Shown piece by piece: positions 28,201 to 37,938 of a DNA stretch of 64,000 nucleotides. Origin of the DNA: Pedobacter soli (GTDB lineage Bacteria; Bacteroidota; Bacteroidia; Sphingobacteriales; Sphingobacteriaceae); assembly GCF_900101435.1 (NCBI RefSeq), contig NZ_FMZH01000005.1:248001-312000 (forward strand), given 5' to 3'. The first letter of the stretch is position 1; the number at the start of each line of letters is the position of its first letter. The notes under the pieces were generated by a model. The model did not search any database. It was given only the letters and a program-made list of their open reading frames with translations, and was not told the DNA's origin. The position numbers were made by a program, and so were the translations under genes.

Positions 28201-28413
28201 GGTGTGGGTGCATCAGGAAATAAATCGATTGGTACTGGTGCTGTTGGGGGTATGTTAATTGGTACCATATTCGGAGTGTTTGTAATTCCTGCATTGTTTA
28301 TTGTTTTCCAGACATTGCAGGAAAAAATAAGCAACAAATCTCCTTTTGATGAAGGCATTGACCGCGAGCAAACAGAAGAAGAATACGAGTTAGCGGTTAA
28401 CGGTCCACATTAA
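25237..28413 (+). CDS. RND multidrug efflux pump, AcrB/HAE1 family
   Basis: A 1058-residue inner-membrane proton-driven transporter with twelve membrane segments and two large periplasmic loops. The proton-relay residues are present in AIGIVVDDAIVVVEA (the Asp pair of TM4) and LLAKNAILIVEYAVDRRRKG (the Lys of TM10). The N-terminus MFKKFIDRPVLSTVISI is typical of HAE1 pumps, which export hydrophobic and amphiphilic compounds. It sits between its adaptor and its outer-membrane factor. The length is normal; the substrate range cannot be told. Confidence 0.96.
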   Translation: MFKKFIDRPVLSTVISIIIVILGVLGLVTLPISQYPEIAPPTVQVSASYQGANADVVMSSVVVPLEEQINGVEDMTYMTSSASNDGTATITVNFKLGTNPDLAAVNVQNRVARATSLLPAEVTRSGVITAKRQASNLLIFAIYSDDPSYDQKFLQNYANINIIPEIKRINGVGDASAFGTLDYTMRIWLKPEVMAVYGLVPNDVNVALAEQNIEAAPGQFGEQGGQAFQYTLKYSGRLKTETEFSNIIIKADANGQILRLKDVARIELGAQSYASYVKFNGKPALGIAISQTAGSNAKEVIENSIKTLDKAALSFPKGVHYETVVNVNNFLDASIEKVIHTLIEAFILVFLVVFIFLQDFRSTLIPAISVPVAIIGTFFFLSLFGFTINLLTLFALVLAIGIVVDDAIVVVEAVHAKLDAGYTDAKKATKDAMDDISGAIISITLVMAAVFIPVSFIQGSSGVFYKQFGLTLAISIILSAINALTLSPALCAMFLKPHKDEHGKDKNFLHRFYDAFNTSFDAVTQKYKRSVGFLGRKRWLAGLGIAVFAVVLVWIMNTTPKGFVPNEDLGTIFSDISLPPSTSQEETDKIIVKINDIVSKVPEVEATFRVVGRSLISGSGSSYGMVIARLKPWDERKRDVKAIIGELFGKASGIKGAKVIFFAPPTIQGFGTGGGFEFQLQDKTGGDIKKFNEIGNAFLGALSKRPEIQYASTSFNPNFPQYQIDVNVAKIKQAGLTVSDVLGVLQGYYGGVYASNFNKFGKQYRVMFQADAKYRANQQSLTNIYVRNSSGTMAPVSEFITLEKVYGPQAISRFNLYTSIAVTGNPNAGYSSGDAIKAIQEEAAIHLPTGYGYEFSGLSREEVSSGSQTIFIFLLCVIFVYFLLSAQYESYILPLAVLFSLPIGLAGVFIFDKIFGIDNNIYTQITLIMLVGLLAKNAILIVEYAVDRRRKGMSITNAAIDGATARLRPILMTSFAFILGLLPLMLSTGVGASGNKSIGTGAVGGMLIGTIFGVFVIPALFIVFQTLQEKISNKSPFDEGIDREQTEEEYELAVNGPH

Positions 28414-28423
28414 TTTTAAAAAC

Positions 28424-29824
28424 ATGAAATTTACATATAAGCATTCCATTTTAACCGGTATAGCCATCCTTAGCCTTAGTGCCTGTGTGACCAAAAAGTA
28501 CGAGCGCCCACAGGTGAAAAGTGAAGGGTTGTACCGCGACAACAATACGACAGATACGGCCTCTATAGCCGACCTGCAATGGAAACAACTGTTTTCGGAT
28601 ACCACTTTACAATCATTAATCCAGCAAGGGATAAATGAAAATTTAGACCTGAAACAGGCCATCGAAAGGATTAAAATTGCCGAGGCAACCTTACAACAAA
28701 GCCGGGCGGCATTTTTGCCAAGCTTACAGGCCGATGTAAACGTAACCGATAATAAACAATCACAGGCTGCATTAAACTTTCCGGCAGGGATTAACATTAA
28801 TTTGGAAACCCAAACCTATAAAGCACAATTGAGCACAGCCTGGGAAGCGGATATCTGGGGCAAATTAAGCAGTGCCAAGCGTGCCGCTTACGCTACCTTA
28901 TTGCAAAGCGATGCAGCCAAAAGAGCTGTTCAAACCCAGTTAATTGCTACCATCGCCAACAACTATTACACTTTGCTGGCGCTGGATAAGCAACTGGCCA
29001 TTACCGAAGAAACCATTAGAGTGAGAACCAAGGATGTGGAAACCATGAGAGAGCTTAAACAAGGCGCTGTGGTTAATGGAGCAGCCGTGGTTCAAAGCGA
29101 GGCCAATTTATATGCGGCTCAGGTTACTTTACCCGATTTAAAAAGGAGCATAAAGGAAGCTGAAAATGCATTGAGCGTTGTATTAGGTAAAGCGCCAAAT
29201 GCCATTAACCGTACTACCTTAGATCAGCAAACACCTTATGCCGATTTAAAAACCGGTGTTTCTGCGCAGTTGCTGCAAAACCGTCCGGATGTAATTGCAG
29301 CCGAATTTGGTTTCCGTTCAGCTTTCGAAAACACCAATGTAGCCAAAGCCTATTTTTATCCGGCTTTAACCCTTACTGCTTCCGGTGGTTTATCGAGCTT
29401 ACAGTTGCAGGATTTCTTCAGCAAATCTATTTTCTATAATCTGGTAGGTGGCTTAACCCAGCCTATTTTTGCTAAAGGAGCCAATAAAGCTCGCTTGAAA
29501 ACAGCGCAAGCCAATCAGCAGATTGCATTTTATAATTTCCAGCAAACGCTTTTAACCGGCGGACAGGAAGTATCAAATGCTTTATTCGCCTACCAAACAG
29601 CTGTAGAAAAAGAAGCTACAAGAGCTAAACAAATTGCTTCGTTAACCAAAGCAGTAGATTTTACCAAAGAGTTATTGCGTTATAGCTCGGCTACCAATTA
29701 TACCGATGTATTAACTTCAGAACAGAGTCTGTTAACTGCACAGTTAAGCGGCATTAACGATAAATTGCAAAAACTACAATCGGTAGTAAATTTATACCGT
29801 GCACTGGGCGGTGGCTGGAAATAA
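28424..29824 (+). CDS. RND efflux outer-membrane factor (OprM/NodT type lipoprotein)
   Basis: A 466-residue TolC-like channel. The signal peptide ends at a lipobox (ILSLSACVTKKYERP). Two outer_membrane_efflux repeats follow, with LQNRPDVIAAEFGFRSAF and the helical EEVs around QTLLTGGQEVSNALFAY and ATNYTDVLTSEQSLL near the C-terminus, a pattern typical of NodT lipoproteins. It starts 10 bp after the pump gene and is followed by a strong terminator, which completes the tripartite operon. Confidence 0.94.
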   Translation: MKFTYKHSILTGIAILSLSACVTKKYERPQVKSEGLYRDNNTTDTASIADLQWKQLFSDTTLQSLIQQGINENLDLKQAIERIKIAEATLQQSRAAFLPSLQADVNVTDNKQSQAALNFPAGININLETQTYKAQLSTAWEADIWGKLSSAKRAAYATLLQSDAAKRAVQTQLIATIANNYYTLLALDKQLAITEETIRVRTKDVETMRELKQGAVVNGAAVVQSEANLYAAQVTLPDLKRSIKEAENALSVVLGKAPNAINRTTLDQQTPYADLKTGVSAQLLQNRPDVIAAEFGFRSAFENTNVAKAYFYPALTLTASGGLSSLQLQDFFSKSIFYNLVGGLTQPIFAKGANKARLKTAQANQQIAFYNFQQTLLTGGQEVSNALFAYQTAVEKEATRAKQIASLTKAVDFTKELLRYSSATNYTDVLTSEQSLLTAQLSGINDKLQKLQSVVNLYRALGGGWK

Positions 29825-29844
29825 GCTATTGCAACAGGAAAAAG

Positions 29845-29875
29845 AAAGGCATTCTGATTTTTCAGGATGCCTTTT
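29845..29875 (+). terminator. Terminator of the RND operon
   Basis: A 13-base arm AAAGGCATTCTGA (29845-29857) pairs with TCAGGATGCCTTT (29862-29874), with one wobble, a 4-base loop and a T-rich tail. It lies 20 bp after the stop. Confidence 0.9.
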
Positions 29876-29889
29876 TTGTTTGGCCCTGG

Positions 29890-30130
29890 TGCTTGCATAA
29901 ATAGCAGTGCGATTCTAATCGTACATAATATGCATACAGCATTATTATTGTTTCCCGCAGATTAAACAGAAAAAACCGCAGATTAAATATAAGCTTGCGC
30001 GCGTTTATAACGCGTGCATGAATAACAGTTCGATTCAATCGAACTTGCCTTTCTTCTTCGTTTGTAATGAGTACCATACTAATCCTGTCTGATCTGCGGT
30101 TTGATCCCCTTAAATCTGTGGGAAAATTTT
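29890..30130. repeat. Cluster of small intergenic repeats and palindromes
   Basis: Several small elements lie in this gene-free stretch: a hairpin GTGCGATT-CT-AATCGTAC, a perfect palindrome GTTCGATTCAATCGAAC (30028-30044), an imperfect GCGCGTTTATAACGCG type dyad, two direct copies of CCGCAGATTAAA with an inverted relative ATCTGCGG, and TTTGTAATGA (30061-30070) shared with 63231-63240. No open frame is convincing here. Confidence 0.6.
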
Positions 30131-30237
30131 GCTATAAAAATTAATCTCCCCAGGCAAAGCAAAAAATAATCTGGTTTTTTAACTAAAACACTAGCTACTA
30201 AAAGTTTATTCGTATTTTGGCCTTACCAAACAATTTT

Positions 30238-33200
30238 ATGCGCCTCTCTAAACTTTTAGCCTTATTTGCAGGCTTATTTTTCTTTCAAAATATTTATGCC
30301 CAAACTTATGTGGTAACCAGTAACGCGGATAGCGGCCCCGGTACTTTGCGCGAGGGCTTAACACAGGCTGCTGTAGCCAACAGGGCAACAACCTTTACCA
30401 TTAACTTTAATTTACCGGGTACCCCAACCGATAATGCTAACCGTACCATCAGGCTCCGCACGGCATTGCCGGTGGTAACCTCAAATGTGATCATCGATGG
30501 AACTTCGCAAGCCTCCTGGCCTGCGCTCGGTGTTTCAGGGGCTAAAGTAATTTTAGAACCTGAATATGCCAACACCACCTTTTCAGGCCTGGTTATCGGC
30601 CAATATGCCAATACATTAGTCCAAACCACCGGTGTGGAAATTTATGGGCTTTACATCCGTAATTTCGCAACCATAACCAACCTTCAAAATGTAAATATGT
30701 TCCAGGGATCGGGTATTGTACTCGATTACCGTGCAAACAACATTACTATCGGGGCACCCGGAAAAGGAAACGTAATCGGTGGCAATATTAATGGCATTGT
30801 TGTCCAGAACAGTTCTTTTTTCAGTACAGCGGTAAATACCAAAATAAAGATCCAATCTAATTTAATCGGGGTAATTTATGATGGCATCACCCCCAACACC
30901 AACGTAACAGGTATTTCGGCCAATCTTTACGACTGCGGGCTTGATGTGGGTGGTGATAACCCAGGCGAAGGCAACGTAATTGCTGCAAACCGCATCAATG
31001 TAGATATTACCCGATCATCCTACTCCAGCAGCGCCAGGTTCGACATCAATGTAATTAACAACAAAATTGGGGTTGATTATACCGGTAAGAAAGATTTCCA
31101 CGAGCTTCCGCTATTTTTATCGTCTTCAGCCTTAGAAATTTCGGGATTAAAAGTAAACGCAATAAACACTGCGCTTTATGTGCGCAATAACATAATCGGA
31201 GGTAACCGCACCACAGGTGTTTCGATTACCAACTCCGACTTTATTTTAACAGGTAACGCCATTGGTACCGATGCAGCCGGCACAGTAGTAATGGGTAACG
31301 GCATGGGCGTAAAATTAGAGGCCGGCGCCAGTGGAACTGTAGGTGGTGCAACCCCTGCCGAAGCAAACTTAATTGCCAATAACAACTTCGGATTAGAAAC
31401 AGTATCGGCCAAACCGGTAAAAGTTACCCGCAACAGCTTTTTCTGCAATAAAAATTTCGGGATCGGGAAAACCCTCACTATCCTTCAACCCTATATCCAG
31501 GTCCTCAAAAAACGCAGCGATTATGTTTCTGGCAGGGCTACGCCAAACTCGGAAGTAGAGCTATTTTATACCGTAAATTGTCAGGGCATTTGCGAGGGTA
31601 AAACCTATATTGCCACTGTGCAAGCCGGCAGCGATGGGCGCTGGGAGTATAACGGCGCTTTGAGCGGAATGGTTACGGCAACTGCCAGTTTATTAAATGC
31701 TACTACCTCTCCTTTCTCTACGGCAGAGTTACTACCCAACGAAGCCATAGTTGAACCGGTTACCTGTAACGCCAATGGATCGATCACTATTCCCGAGCCG
31801 CGTGAGGGTTTCACCTTTAGCTGGGTAAAAATAGAAACAGATGGCAGCCGGGTACCCAAAGGTAATACGCAAAGCATATCTAATTTAGATGTGGGCACTT
31901 ACGAAGTAACGGTTGACGATGGCTGTAAGGCATTTCCAACTGTATTCATCATTAAAGACCAAAAATTAACTAAACCTACCATTTTACCAATTAACCCGGT
32001 TTGCGGACAAACATCTTTTACATTTACCGCTGAAGTTTTAAGGGGAAAAGGAGTTTTAAAATACGAATGGATCAATACTGCAACAAATGCTGTAGTGAGC
32101 AGAAGCAATCCGGCTAATTTACCAGAAGGCACGTATTATGTAAAAGTCTCAGATGAAGCAAGCTGTTCATTAGATTCAGACCCCATTACAGTAAAAAGAA
32201 AACCAAAAATTATTATTACCAGTACCATCGCGCCAAAACATGCTACCTGTGGCAGTCAGAATGGCGCAATTACAGGCTTAAAAATTACAGATTTTACCGG
32301 TACTGTGACTTACAAATGGTATAAGCCTGACCCGATCACCGGAGCCCTGGGCGATGTTATCGCTTCAACGCTCGATCTACAAAATGTGGATGGAGGAAAT
32401 TATACGATTGTGGTATCTGATGAAGGTGAATGTCCATCTACTTCGGCATCATACTTTATCATAACCGATAATACCATTCAAATTAGTGATGCAGGCATTA
32501 AGAAAAACGTAACCTGTAATAGCGACAATGGCGCCTTAGGAGGAATTACCTTAACTGACGCGAATGGTTATGAATGGATTGGTCCGGATGGAATTACAAT
32601 AAAGAAAGGAACTTATTCTGCCGGAACATCTTTATTAATCGAAAATTTAAAACCTGGTTCTTACAGGTTATGGGCTAGCAACAGTAGCTCTACTTGTCCA
32701 CGTGTGTCCAGAGATTTTGTGATAACTGCAACACCTCCCCCGGTTTATAATTTTTCGCACCGTGAATCGCCAACAACCTGCGGACTTACAAATGGAACTA
32801 TTGATCTTGATTTTAGCTCTGCACTTCCGTATCGATATGAATGGAAAGATGAAGCTGGCAACATTGTACTAAGCACTAAAACTATTAATTCTATATCGCT
32901 CAAAAATTTACCGGGCGGTGTTTATACGATGTATGCTTATGACATTAATAACTGTGCACCATTTGTTATTGGTCCGTACACGATTGAAGTTACCCCATTG
33001 CTTACTATAGTTCCAAATACAGGTAAAGCAGTTAAAGATGGTTGTTCTTTGCAAAGAGGTTCTGTTACAGGCGTTCAGGTTATTGGGGGTGTGCCGGGGT
33101 ACGACTTTAAATGGATAAATGAAGCAGGTGAGGCTGTTCAGTTTACGCAGGATTTAACCAACATTGGTGCAGGTACCTACCGATTAGAAGTGAAAGACAA

Positions 33201-33771
33201 AACGAGTTGTGGTTACGCCATAAGTGAGCCTTTTACCATTGTTGATGAACCTTTCAAAATTCTGGCCCCGGTTATCAACGATTTGCGCGTTTGTTATGTA
33301 TCTGATATTGTTTTGCCTGTAATTGCACCAGAAGAGGGAACTTATCAGCTATTTGAAAGAATAGACGACAGCAAACCATTTTTAGAAAGCACCAAGGGTA
33401 TTTTCAGCTTTAAAGTTGCTAAAACAGCCGATTACTTTGTGCGCAGAAAACTCGGCTCCTGTACCAGCGAGTTTACCAAAGTACACGTAGAGGTAACACA
33501 CGATAACCTGGAGATCACCAATACCATGACGCCAAATGGCGATGGCATGAATGATGTTTGGCAGGTACGTGGCTTACCTGATTTTAAAGGCACCAATATC
33601 AAGGTTTACACCCGTGGCGGGCAACTGGTTTACGAATCTATAGGAAACTATACCAAACCTTTCGATGGCAGATTCAGGGATAAGGAATTACCTGCAGGTG
33701 TTTATTATTACGTAATCGATTTAAGGGCCGAATGTAAACCGTTAGGAGGCAGTATTACACTTTTACGTTAA
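30238..33771 (+). CDS. Large secreted protein with type IX (type B) sorting domain
   Basis: The start at 30238 gives a signal peptide (MRLSKLLALFAGLFFFQNIYAQ) and replaces an in-frame start 21 bp upstream. About 1177 residues. The first third (to about 420) has features of a right-handed parallel beta-helix (repeated short Asn/Ile/Gly-rich turns such as NNIIGG and GNAIGTDAAG). The middle consists of repeated Ig/SprB-like modules with conserved Cys and Asp-Gly motifs (GGNYTIVVSDEGECP, PGGVYTMYAYDINNCAP). The last 85 residues form the gliding-motility C-terminal domain (TPNGDGMNDVWQVRG, then AGVYYYVIDL). It is thus probably an adhesin-like cargo of the type IX system. It ends 4 bp inside the convergent PorP/SprF gene. 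Confidence 0.9.
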   Translation: MRLSKLLALFAGLFFFQNIYAQTYVVTSNADSGPGTLREGLTQAAVANRATTFTINFNLPGTPTDNANRTIRLRTALPVVTSNVIIDGTSQASWPALGVSGAKVILEPEYANTTFSGLVIGQYANTLVQTTGVEIYGLYIRNFATITNLQNVNMFQGSGIVLDYRANNITIGAPGKGNVIGGNINGIVVQNSSFFSTAVNTKIKIQSNLIGVIYDGITPNTNVTGISANLYDCGLDVGGDNPGEGNVIAANRINVDITRSSYSSSARFDINVINNKIGVDYTGKKDFHELPLFLSSSALEISGLKVNAINTALYVRNNIIGGNRTTGVSITNSDFILTGNAIGTDAAGTVVMGNGMGVKLEAGASGTVGGATPAEANLIANNNFGLETVSAKPVKVTRNSFFCNKNFGIGKTLTILQPYIQVLKKRSDYVSGRATPNSEVELFYTVNCQGICEGKTYIATVQAGSDGRWEYNGALSGMVTATASLLNATTSPFSTAELLPNEAIVEPVTCNANGSITIPEPREGFTFSWVKIETDGSRVPKGNTQSISNLDVGTYEVTVDDGCKAFPTVFIIKDQKLTKPTILPINPVCGQTSFTFTAEVLRGKGVLKYEWINTATNAVVSRSNPANLPEGTYYVKVSDEASCSLDSDPITVKRKPKIIITSTIAPKHATCGSQNGAITGLKITDFTGTVTYKWYKPDPITGALGDVIASTLDLQNVDGGNYTIVVSDEGECPSTSASYFIITDNTIQISDAGIKKNVTCNSDNGALGGITLTDANGYEWIGPDGITIKKGTYSAGTSLLIENLKPGSYRLWASNSSSTCPRVSRDFVITATPPPVYNFSHRESPTTCGLTNGTIDLDFSSALPYRYEWKDEAGNIVLSTKTINSISLKNLPGGVYTMYAYDINNCAPFVIGPYTIEVTPLLTIVPNTGKAVKDGCSLQRGSVTGVQVIGGVPGYDFKWINEAGEAVQFTQDLTNIGAGTYRLEVKDKTSCGYAISEPFTIVDEPFKILAPVINDLRVCYVSDIVLPVIAPEEGTYQLFERIDDSKPFLESTKGIFSFKVAKTADYFVRRKLGSCTSEFTKVHVEVTHDNLEITNTMTPNGDGMNDVWQVRGLPDFKGTNIKVYTRGGQLVYESIGNYTKPFDGRFRDKELPAGVYYYVIDLRAECKPLGGSITLLR

Positions 33772-34778
33772 AACTGCCTGCTTGGGCAGGCTACCTGATA
33801 ACGGTTATTCAGGAGTATGCCCAACACAATTTCGTGCGTGCCATTATTTACCGAGCGTAAGCCCGAAGTATTAACATCATAGGAATAACTGAGGTTAACC
33901 AGCGAAGCAATATTAAAACCGGCCAAAAGTGAAAACGAATCGTTATTGCGGAAACTGGTTCCAACCCAGAATTTATCTTTATAGGCAAATTTCAGGTTGG
34001 CATCAAAAGTTGCAGGCGCATTGGCCCAATAGCTAATCAACGCTGAGGGAATCATGGCAATATCTTCATCTAAGAATATTTTGTAGCCTGCCGTTCCGTA
34101 AAAAGTTGCCGATTGGTATGGACTGCTTTTCACCTGATTATTTACCACGCTATTTTTATTGCCGATTAGTTGCTTCGCCGAAACGCCCGCAAAAAACCTG
34201 GGACTATACAACCAAAGTCCGGCGCCAATATCGGGCCTGATTTTGTTGTTGTAATCTGCAGAGAATAACGGATCGCCTGATTCGTCGGCTATAATTCCAC
34301 GCACATCTACACTGATAGACTTAAAACCACCTGATAAGCCCAATGATAAGTTGATCTCATTGGTAAGGCCAAGATGGTAAGCATAAGTTACATTTACATT
34401 TGTTTGCCTTACCAAACCCGCCTTATCTGTCATGGCTACCAAACCAATACCATGATGCGGCTCTGCTGCTGTATAATTATTAACATAACTTCTGCTCATT
34501 GGGTTTTCGCCGTTACCAGCAAACGAATTTACATTACTACGCACAAAATCTTCGCCAATGGCTGTGCTTAACGAAAGATATTGTGTACTGGGCGCTCCCT
34601 CTAAACCACTCCATTGTTTGCGCAGACCAATTTTTAAGTCGGTATAATTGTCAATACCAGCCAGGGCGGGATTAAGCAGAATGTTATTAAAAATATATTG
34701 CGTACTTCTTGGAATTTCTTGCGCATAGCTGCAAAAGCACAGGCAGATAAACAGAGAGAGCGGGTAAAAAAATTTCAT
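33768..34778 (-). CDS. PorP/SprF-family type IX secretion membrane protein
   Basis: 336 residues: a signal peptide (LFICLCFCSYAQ) and an outer-membrane beta-barrel with the PorP/SprF start (STQYIFNNILLNPALAGID, then LRKQWSGLEGAPSTQYLS). SprF-like proteins bind individual type B cargo proteins and anchor them at the outer membrane. The gene is convergent with the type B cargo gene and overlaps it by 4 bp. In other Bacteroidota the two are usually co-directional; here they face each other but are very likely partners. Confidence 0.9.
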   Translation of the reverse strand: MKFFYPLSLFICLCFCSYAQEIPRSTQYIFNNILLNPALAGIDNYTDLKIGLRKQWSGLEGAPSTQYLSLSTAIGEDFVRSNVNSFAGNGENPMSRSYVNNYTAAEPHHGIGLVAMTDKAGLVRQTNVNVTYAYHLGLTNEINLSLGLSGGFKSISVDVRGIIADESGDPLFSADYNNKIRPDIGAGLWLYSPRFFAGVSAKQLIGNKNSVVNNQVKSSPYQSATFYGTAGYKIFLDEDIAMIPSALISYWANAPATFDANLKFAYKDKFWVGTSFRNNDSFSLLAGFNIASLVNLSYSYDVNTSGLRSVNNGTHEIVLGILLNNRYQVACPSRQF

Positions 34779-34965
34779 TTGGTTTGTTCGGCGTTAAGCT
34801 TAACGGCTTTTAACAAACCGTTATACATTGCTAAGATAATAAGTTGTAAGCAATTATAAAGGATTAATATTTACTGGCATTGCAATAGCCTGTTTAGCCA
34901 AAGTATTACCATTCAGTTGTTCCTTAAAAATTTCGTTTTTTTTTGTTTCAAAAACCATCAGTTCT

Positions 34966-34996
34966 TTTGATGTAAACCCAAAATATTGTAAGTTTA
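34966..34996 (+). promoter_or_regulatory. Promoter of the SNF2 helicase gene
   Basis: TTTG (34966-34969), a 19-bp spacer, and TAAGTTTA (34989-34996, one mismatch to TAnnTTTG). Transcription would begin near 35003, giving a leader of about 37 bases. Confidence 0.55.
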
Positions 34997-35039
34997 AAGT
35001 TTTTTAAGCGCTTAGCTTCCAAAAATTTTAATCCCATCA

Positions 35040-37931
35040 ATGTTACGTGTCGATAGTTCCAAAGCCTGTAAAGTAGTGTACTCTTTGTGCAAGCATGAGT
35101 ATTTGGGCTATTTAATTGAACCACACATCGTTCAGCTAAATCCGCAAGGCGATTTCTCTTTTACTTACCAGCGAATCTTCACTCATACGGCCGAGGAGTT
35201 CAACCGTTTCTTAAGCGATATCGATTATAAGCTGATCCGGATTCTGGATGACATTGAGCAGGATTCGGTTATCAAAAAATATTATAAAAAGTTAATCAGG
35301 CCAACTGAGTTCTTCACCAAAGTTTTCGACGATAAATTTTACGAAAGCGTACGTCCGAAAATAGAGAAGAAACTGGCTGAAGCTTTAGAATTACTAAAAA
35401 CCAAAAACGAGCTATATATAATGGATAAAGATGGCTGGCCGGTTGAGCGTAAAATAGAACTCGCTGCCGAACCCGCTTCTATCCTTTTTCACTTCCGCCG
35501 AAACGAAACCGAAACGCGTTACTTCCCTACCATCAAGTACCAGAACCTGCGCATCGAGTTTATGTTTAAAGAAGCGCAAATCATCAGCAACAAACCAGCC
35601 TGGTTACTGCTTAACGATGTACTGTACTTTTTTGATCAGGATATTGAAGGTAAAAAATTACAGCCCTTTCTGAACAAACGCTATATCGCCATACCCAAAA
35701 CTACCGAGGCTACCTATTTCGAAAAATTTGTTGCTCCTTTAATCGAGAAGCACCATGTTTATGCCGAAGGCTTTGAAATCAGGACCGAACAGTTTGAAGC
35801 CATCCCTGTAATTAAAGTATTGTATGTAGATGGAGGTCTTTCACAAATTCAGCTGTACTTTAAATATGGCGAATATACTTTCCCGGTAGAAAATGCACAT
35901 AAAGTAACCGTTCGACTGGAAAAAACGGCAGACAATTATATTTTTCACCGCATTAAACGTTCGGCAGACTGGGAGAAAAAACAGTTTAACCTGCTTTTAT
36001 CGCTCGGATTGAAAAAAACAAGTTCCTTATTCAGTAACCTGGAAGTAATCTCGGGAGAGGAAAATCCGAGTTATGCGGCCATAAACTGGGTAAACGAGCA
36101 CATTGAGATATTACAGGCTTCGGGTTTTGAAATTGAGCAAGCCACCGGGCAAAAGAAATTTGTGTTTGGGGTAAGTAAAATCGACCTCGAGGTTAAAGAA
36201 GAAAACGATTGGTTCGATATCAATGCCGTAGTTTGGTTTGGTAAATACCAGATTCCTTTTCTTTCTTTAAAACAGCATATCCTGCATAAAAAACGCGAAT
36301 TCCTCTTACCAGATGGCGAAGTGGCCATTATTCCGGATAAGTGGTTTACGCAATACGGCAGTTTATTCAGCCTGGCCGAAACTGGCAAAAGTTTAAAGCT
36401 CAAGAAACACCACATCGGCTTAATTAATGATCTTGCCGAAGATAGCCTGGCCAATGTAACACTCGAACGTAAGCTTCAGCGCTTATCTGATTTTGAAGAT
36501 ATTGCCGATACACAAATGCCCGCACATTTTAAAGGCAGTTTACGCGATTACCAGAAAGCCGGCTACAACTGGTTCAGCTTTTTGCGCGAATACAACTTTG
36601 GTGGTTGCCTTGCCGATGATATGGGCTTGGGTAAAACCATTCAAACGCTGGCCATGCTGCAAAAAGTAAAAGAAGATGATCAGCTGCAGGGCATCCAAAC
36701 CTCATCGCTTATTATCATGCCTACCTCTTTAATCTATAACTGGTTAACAGAGGCCAAAAAGTTTACACCAAAACTTAAAATACTGGCGCATACCGGCACC
36801 AACAGAAATAAAGATGTGGCCAATTTTGCCAATTACGATATCATTATTACCACTTACGGCGTTACGCGGGTAGATGTGGATGAATTGAAGAACTTTTACT
36901 TCAACTACGTAATATTGGACGAGAGTCAGAACATTAAAAACCCTGCCTCCAAATCATTCAAAGCCGTTAGAAGCCTCAAATCGAAACACCGTTTAATTTT
37001 GAGTGGTACGCCGGTAGAAAATTCGGTAAGCGATTTGTGGTCGCAGTTAACCTTTTTAAACCCCGGTTTATTAGGCACCCAGGCTTTCTTTTTTGAAGAA
37101 TACGTGCAGGCTATAGAGAAGAAAAAAGACGAGGAAAAAGCCCGCAAGCTGCAAACTATAATTAAGCCTTTTGTACTGCGCAGAACAAAAGAACAGGTAG
37201 CTGCAGAGTTGCCGCCCAAAACCGAGCAGGTTATTTATTGCGATATGAGCGAAGACCAGGCTGCCTATTACGAAAAAACAAAATCGGCTTACCGCAACGA
37301 TCTGCTGCAAAGTATGGATGATGGAACTTTTGCGCAAAAACAGGTTCAGCTTTTACAAGGCTTAACGGCTTTACGCCAGTTGGCCAATCACCCGGTAATG
37401 ATCGATGGCGAATACCTATCAGATTCAGGTAAATTCGAAAACGTAATTCATACACTGGATAATGTGCTGAAAGGCGGACATAAAGTTTTGGTTTTCTCGC
37501 AATTTGTTAAGCACCTTGATATCTTTAAAAAACATTTCGAAGCCGAAAATATCCCTTTCGCTTATCTGGATGGAGCAACGCGCAACCGGGGCGAAATTGT
37601 GGCCGAATTTCAGCAAAACACCGAATTGAAGGTGTTTTTAATTTCGATAAAAGCAGGTGGTGTAGGTTTAAACTTAACACAAGCCGATTACGTTTTTATT
37701 CTCGACCCCTGGTGGAACCCGGCCGTAGAGCAACAGGCTATCGACAGGACCCACCGTATCGGGCAGGATAAAAAGGTTTTCATCTATAAGTTTATTGCCA
37801 AAGATACCGTTGAAGAGAAAATTCTGGCTTTGCAAAACCGAAAAAAATCGCTGGCCAATTCACTCATTACCACCGAAGAAAGTTTCTTTAAATCGCTGAG
37901 TAAGGAAGATATCCGGGAGATTTTAAACTAA
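35040..37931 (+). CDS. SNF2-family DEAD/DEAH helicase
   Basis: A 963-residue protein. The N-terminal half (to about 480) is a bacterial SNF2-associated region without a catalytic motif. The ATPase core follows: motif I DDMGLGKTIQT (about 527), motif II DESQ in VILDESQNIKN, motif III LSGTPVENS, and in the C-terminal RecA lobe ISIKAGGVGLNLTQADYV and QAIDRTHRIGQ. Such proteins translocate on DNA and remodel nucleic-acid-protein complexes. Bacterial members are linked to transcription or recombination, but the exact role is unknown. It stands alone with its own promoter. Confidence 0.94.
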   Translation: MLRVDSSKACKVVYSLCKHEYLGYLIEPHIVQLNPQGDFSFTYQRIFTHTAEEFNRFLSDIDYKLIRILDDIEQDSVIKKYYKKLIRPTEFFTKVFDDKFYESVRPKIEKKLAEALELLKTKNELYIMDKDGWPVERKIELAAEPASILFHFRRNETETRYFPTIKYQNLRIEFMFKEAQIISNKPAWLLLNDVLYFFDQDIEGKKLQPFLNKRYIAIPKTTEATYFEKFVAPLIEKHHVYAEGFEIRTEQFEAIPVIKVLYVDGGLSQIQLYFKYGEYTFPVENAHKVTVRLEKTADNYIFHRIKRSADWEKKQFNLLLSLGLKKTSSLFSNLEVISGEENPSYAAINWVNEHIEILQASGFEIEQATGQKKFVFGVSKIDLEVKEENDWFDINAVVWFGKYQIPFLSLKQHILHKKREFLLPDGEVAIIPDKWFTQYGSLFSLAETGKSLKLKKHHIGLINDLAEDSLANVTLERKLQRLSDFEDIADTQMPAHFKGSLRDYQKAGYNWFSFLREYNFGGCLADDMGLGKTIQTLAMLQKVKEDDQLQGIQTSSLIIMPTSLIYNWLTEAKKFTPKLKILAHTGTNRNKDVANFANYDIIITTYGVTRVDVDELKNFYFNYVILDESQNIKNPASKSFKAVRSLKSKHRLILSGTPVENSVSDLWSQLTFLNPGLLGTQAFFFEEYVQAIEKKKDEEKARKLQTIIKPFVLRRTKEQVAAELPPKTEQVIYCDMSEDQAAYYEKTKSAYRNDLLQSMDDGTFAQKQVQLLQGLTALRQLANHPVMIDGEYLSDSGKFENVIHTLDNVLKGGHKVLVFSQFVKHLDIFKKHFEAENIPFAYLDGATRNRGEIVAEFQQNTELKVFLISIKAGGVGLNLTQADYVFILDPWWNPAVEQQAIDRTHRIGQDKKVFIYKFIAKDTVEEKILALQNRKKSLANSLITTEESFFKSLSKEDIREILN

Positions 37932-37938
37932 GTGAAAT

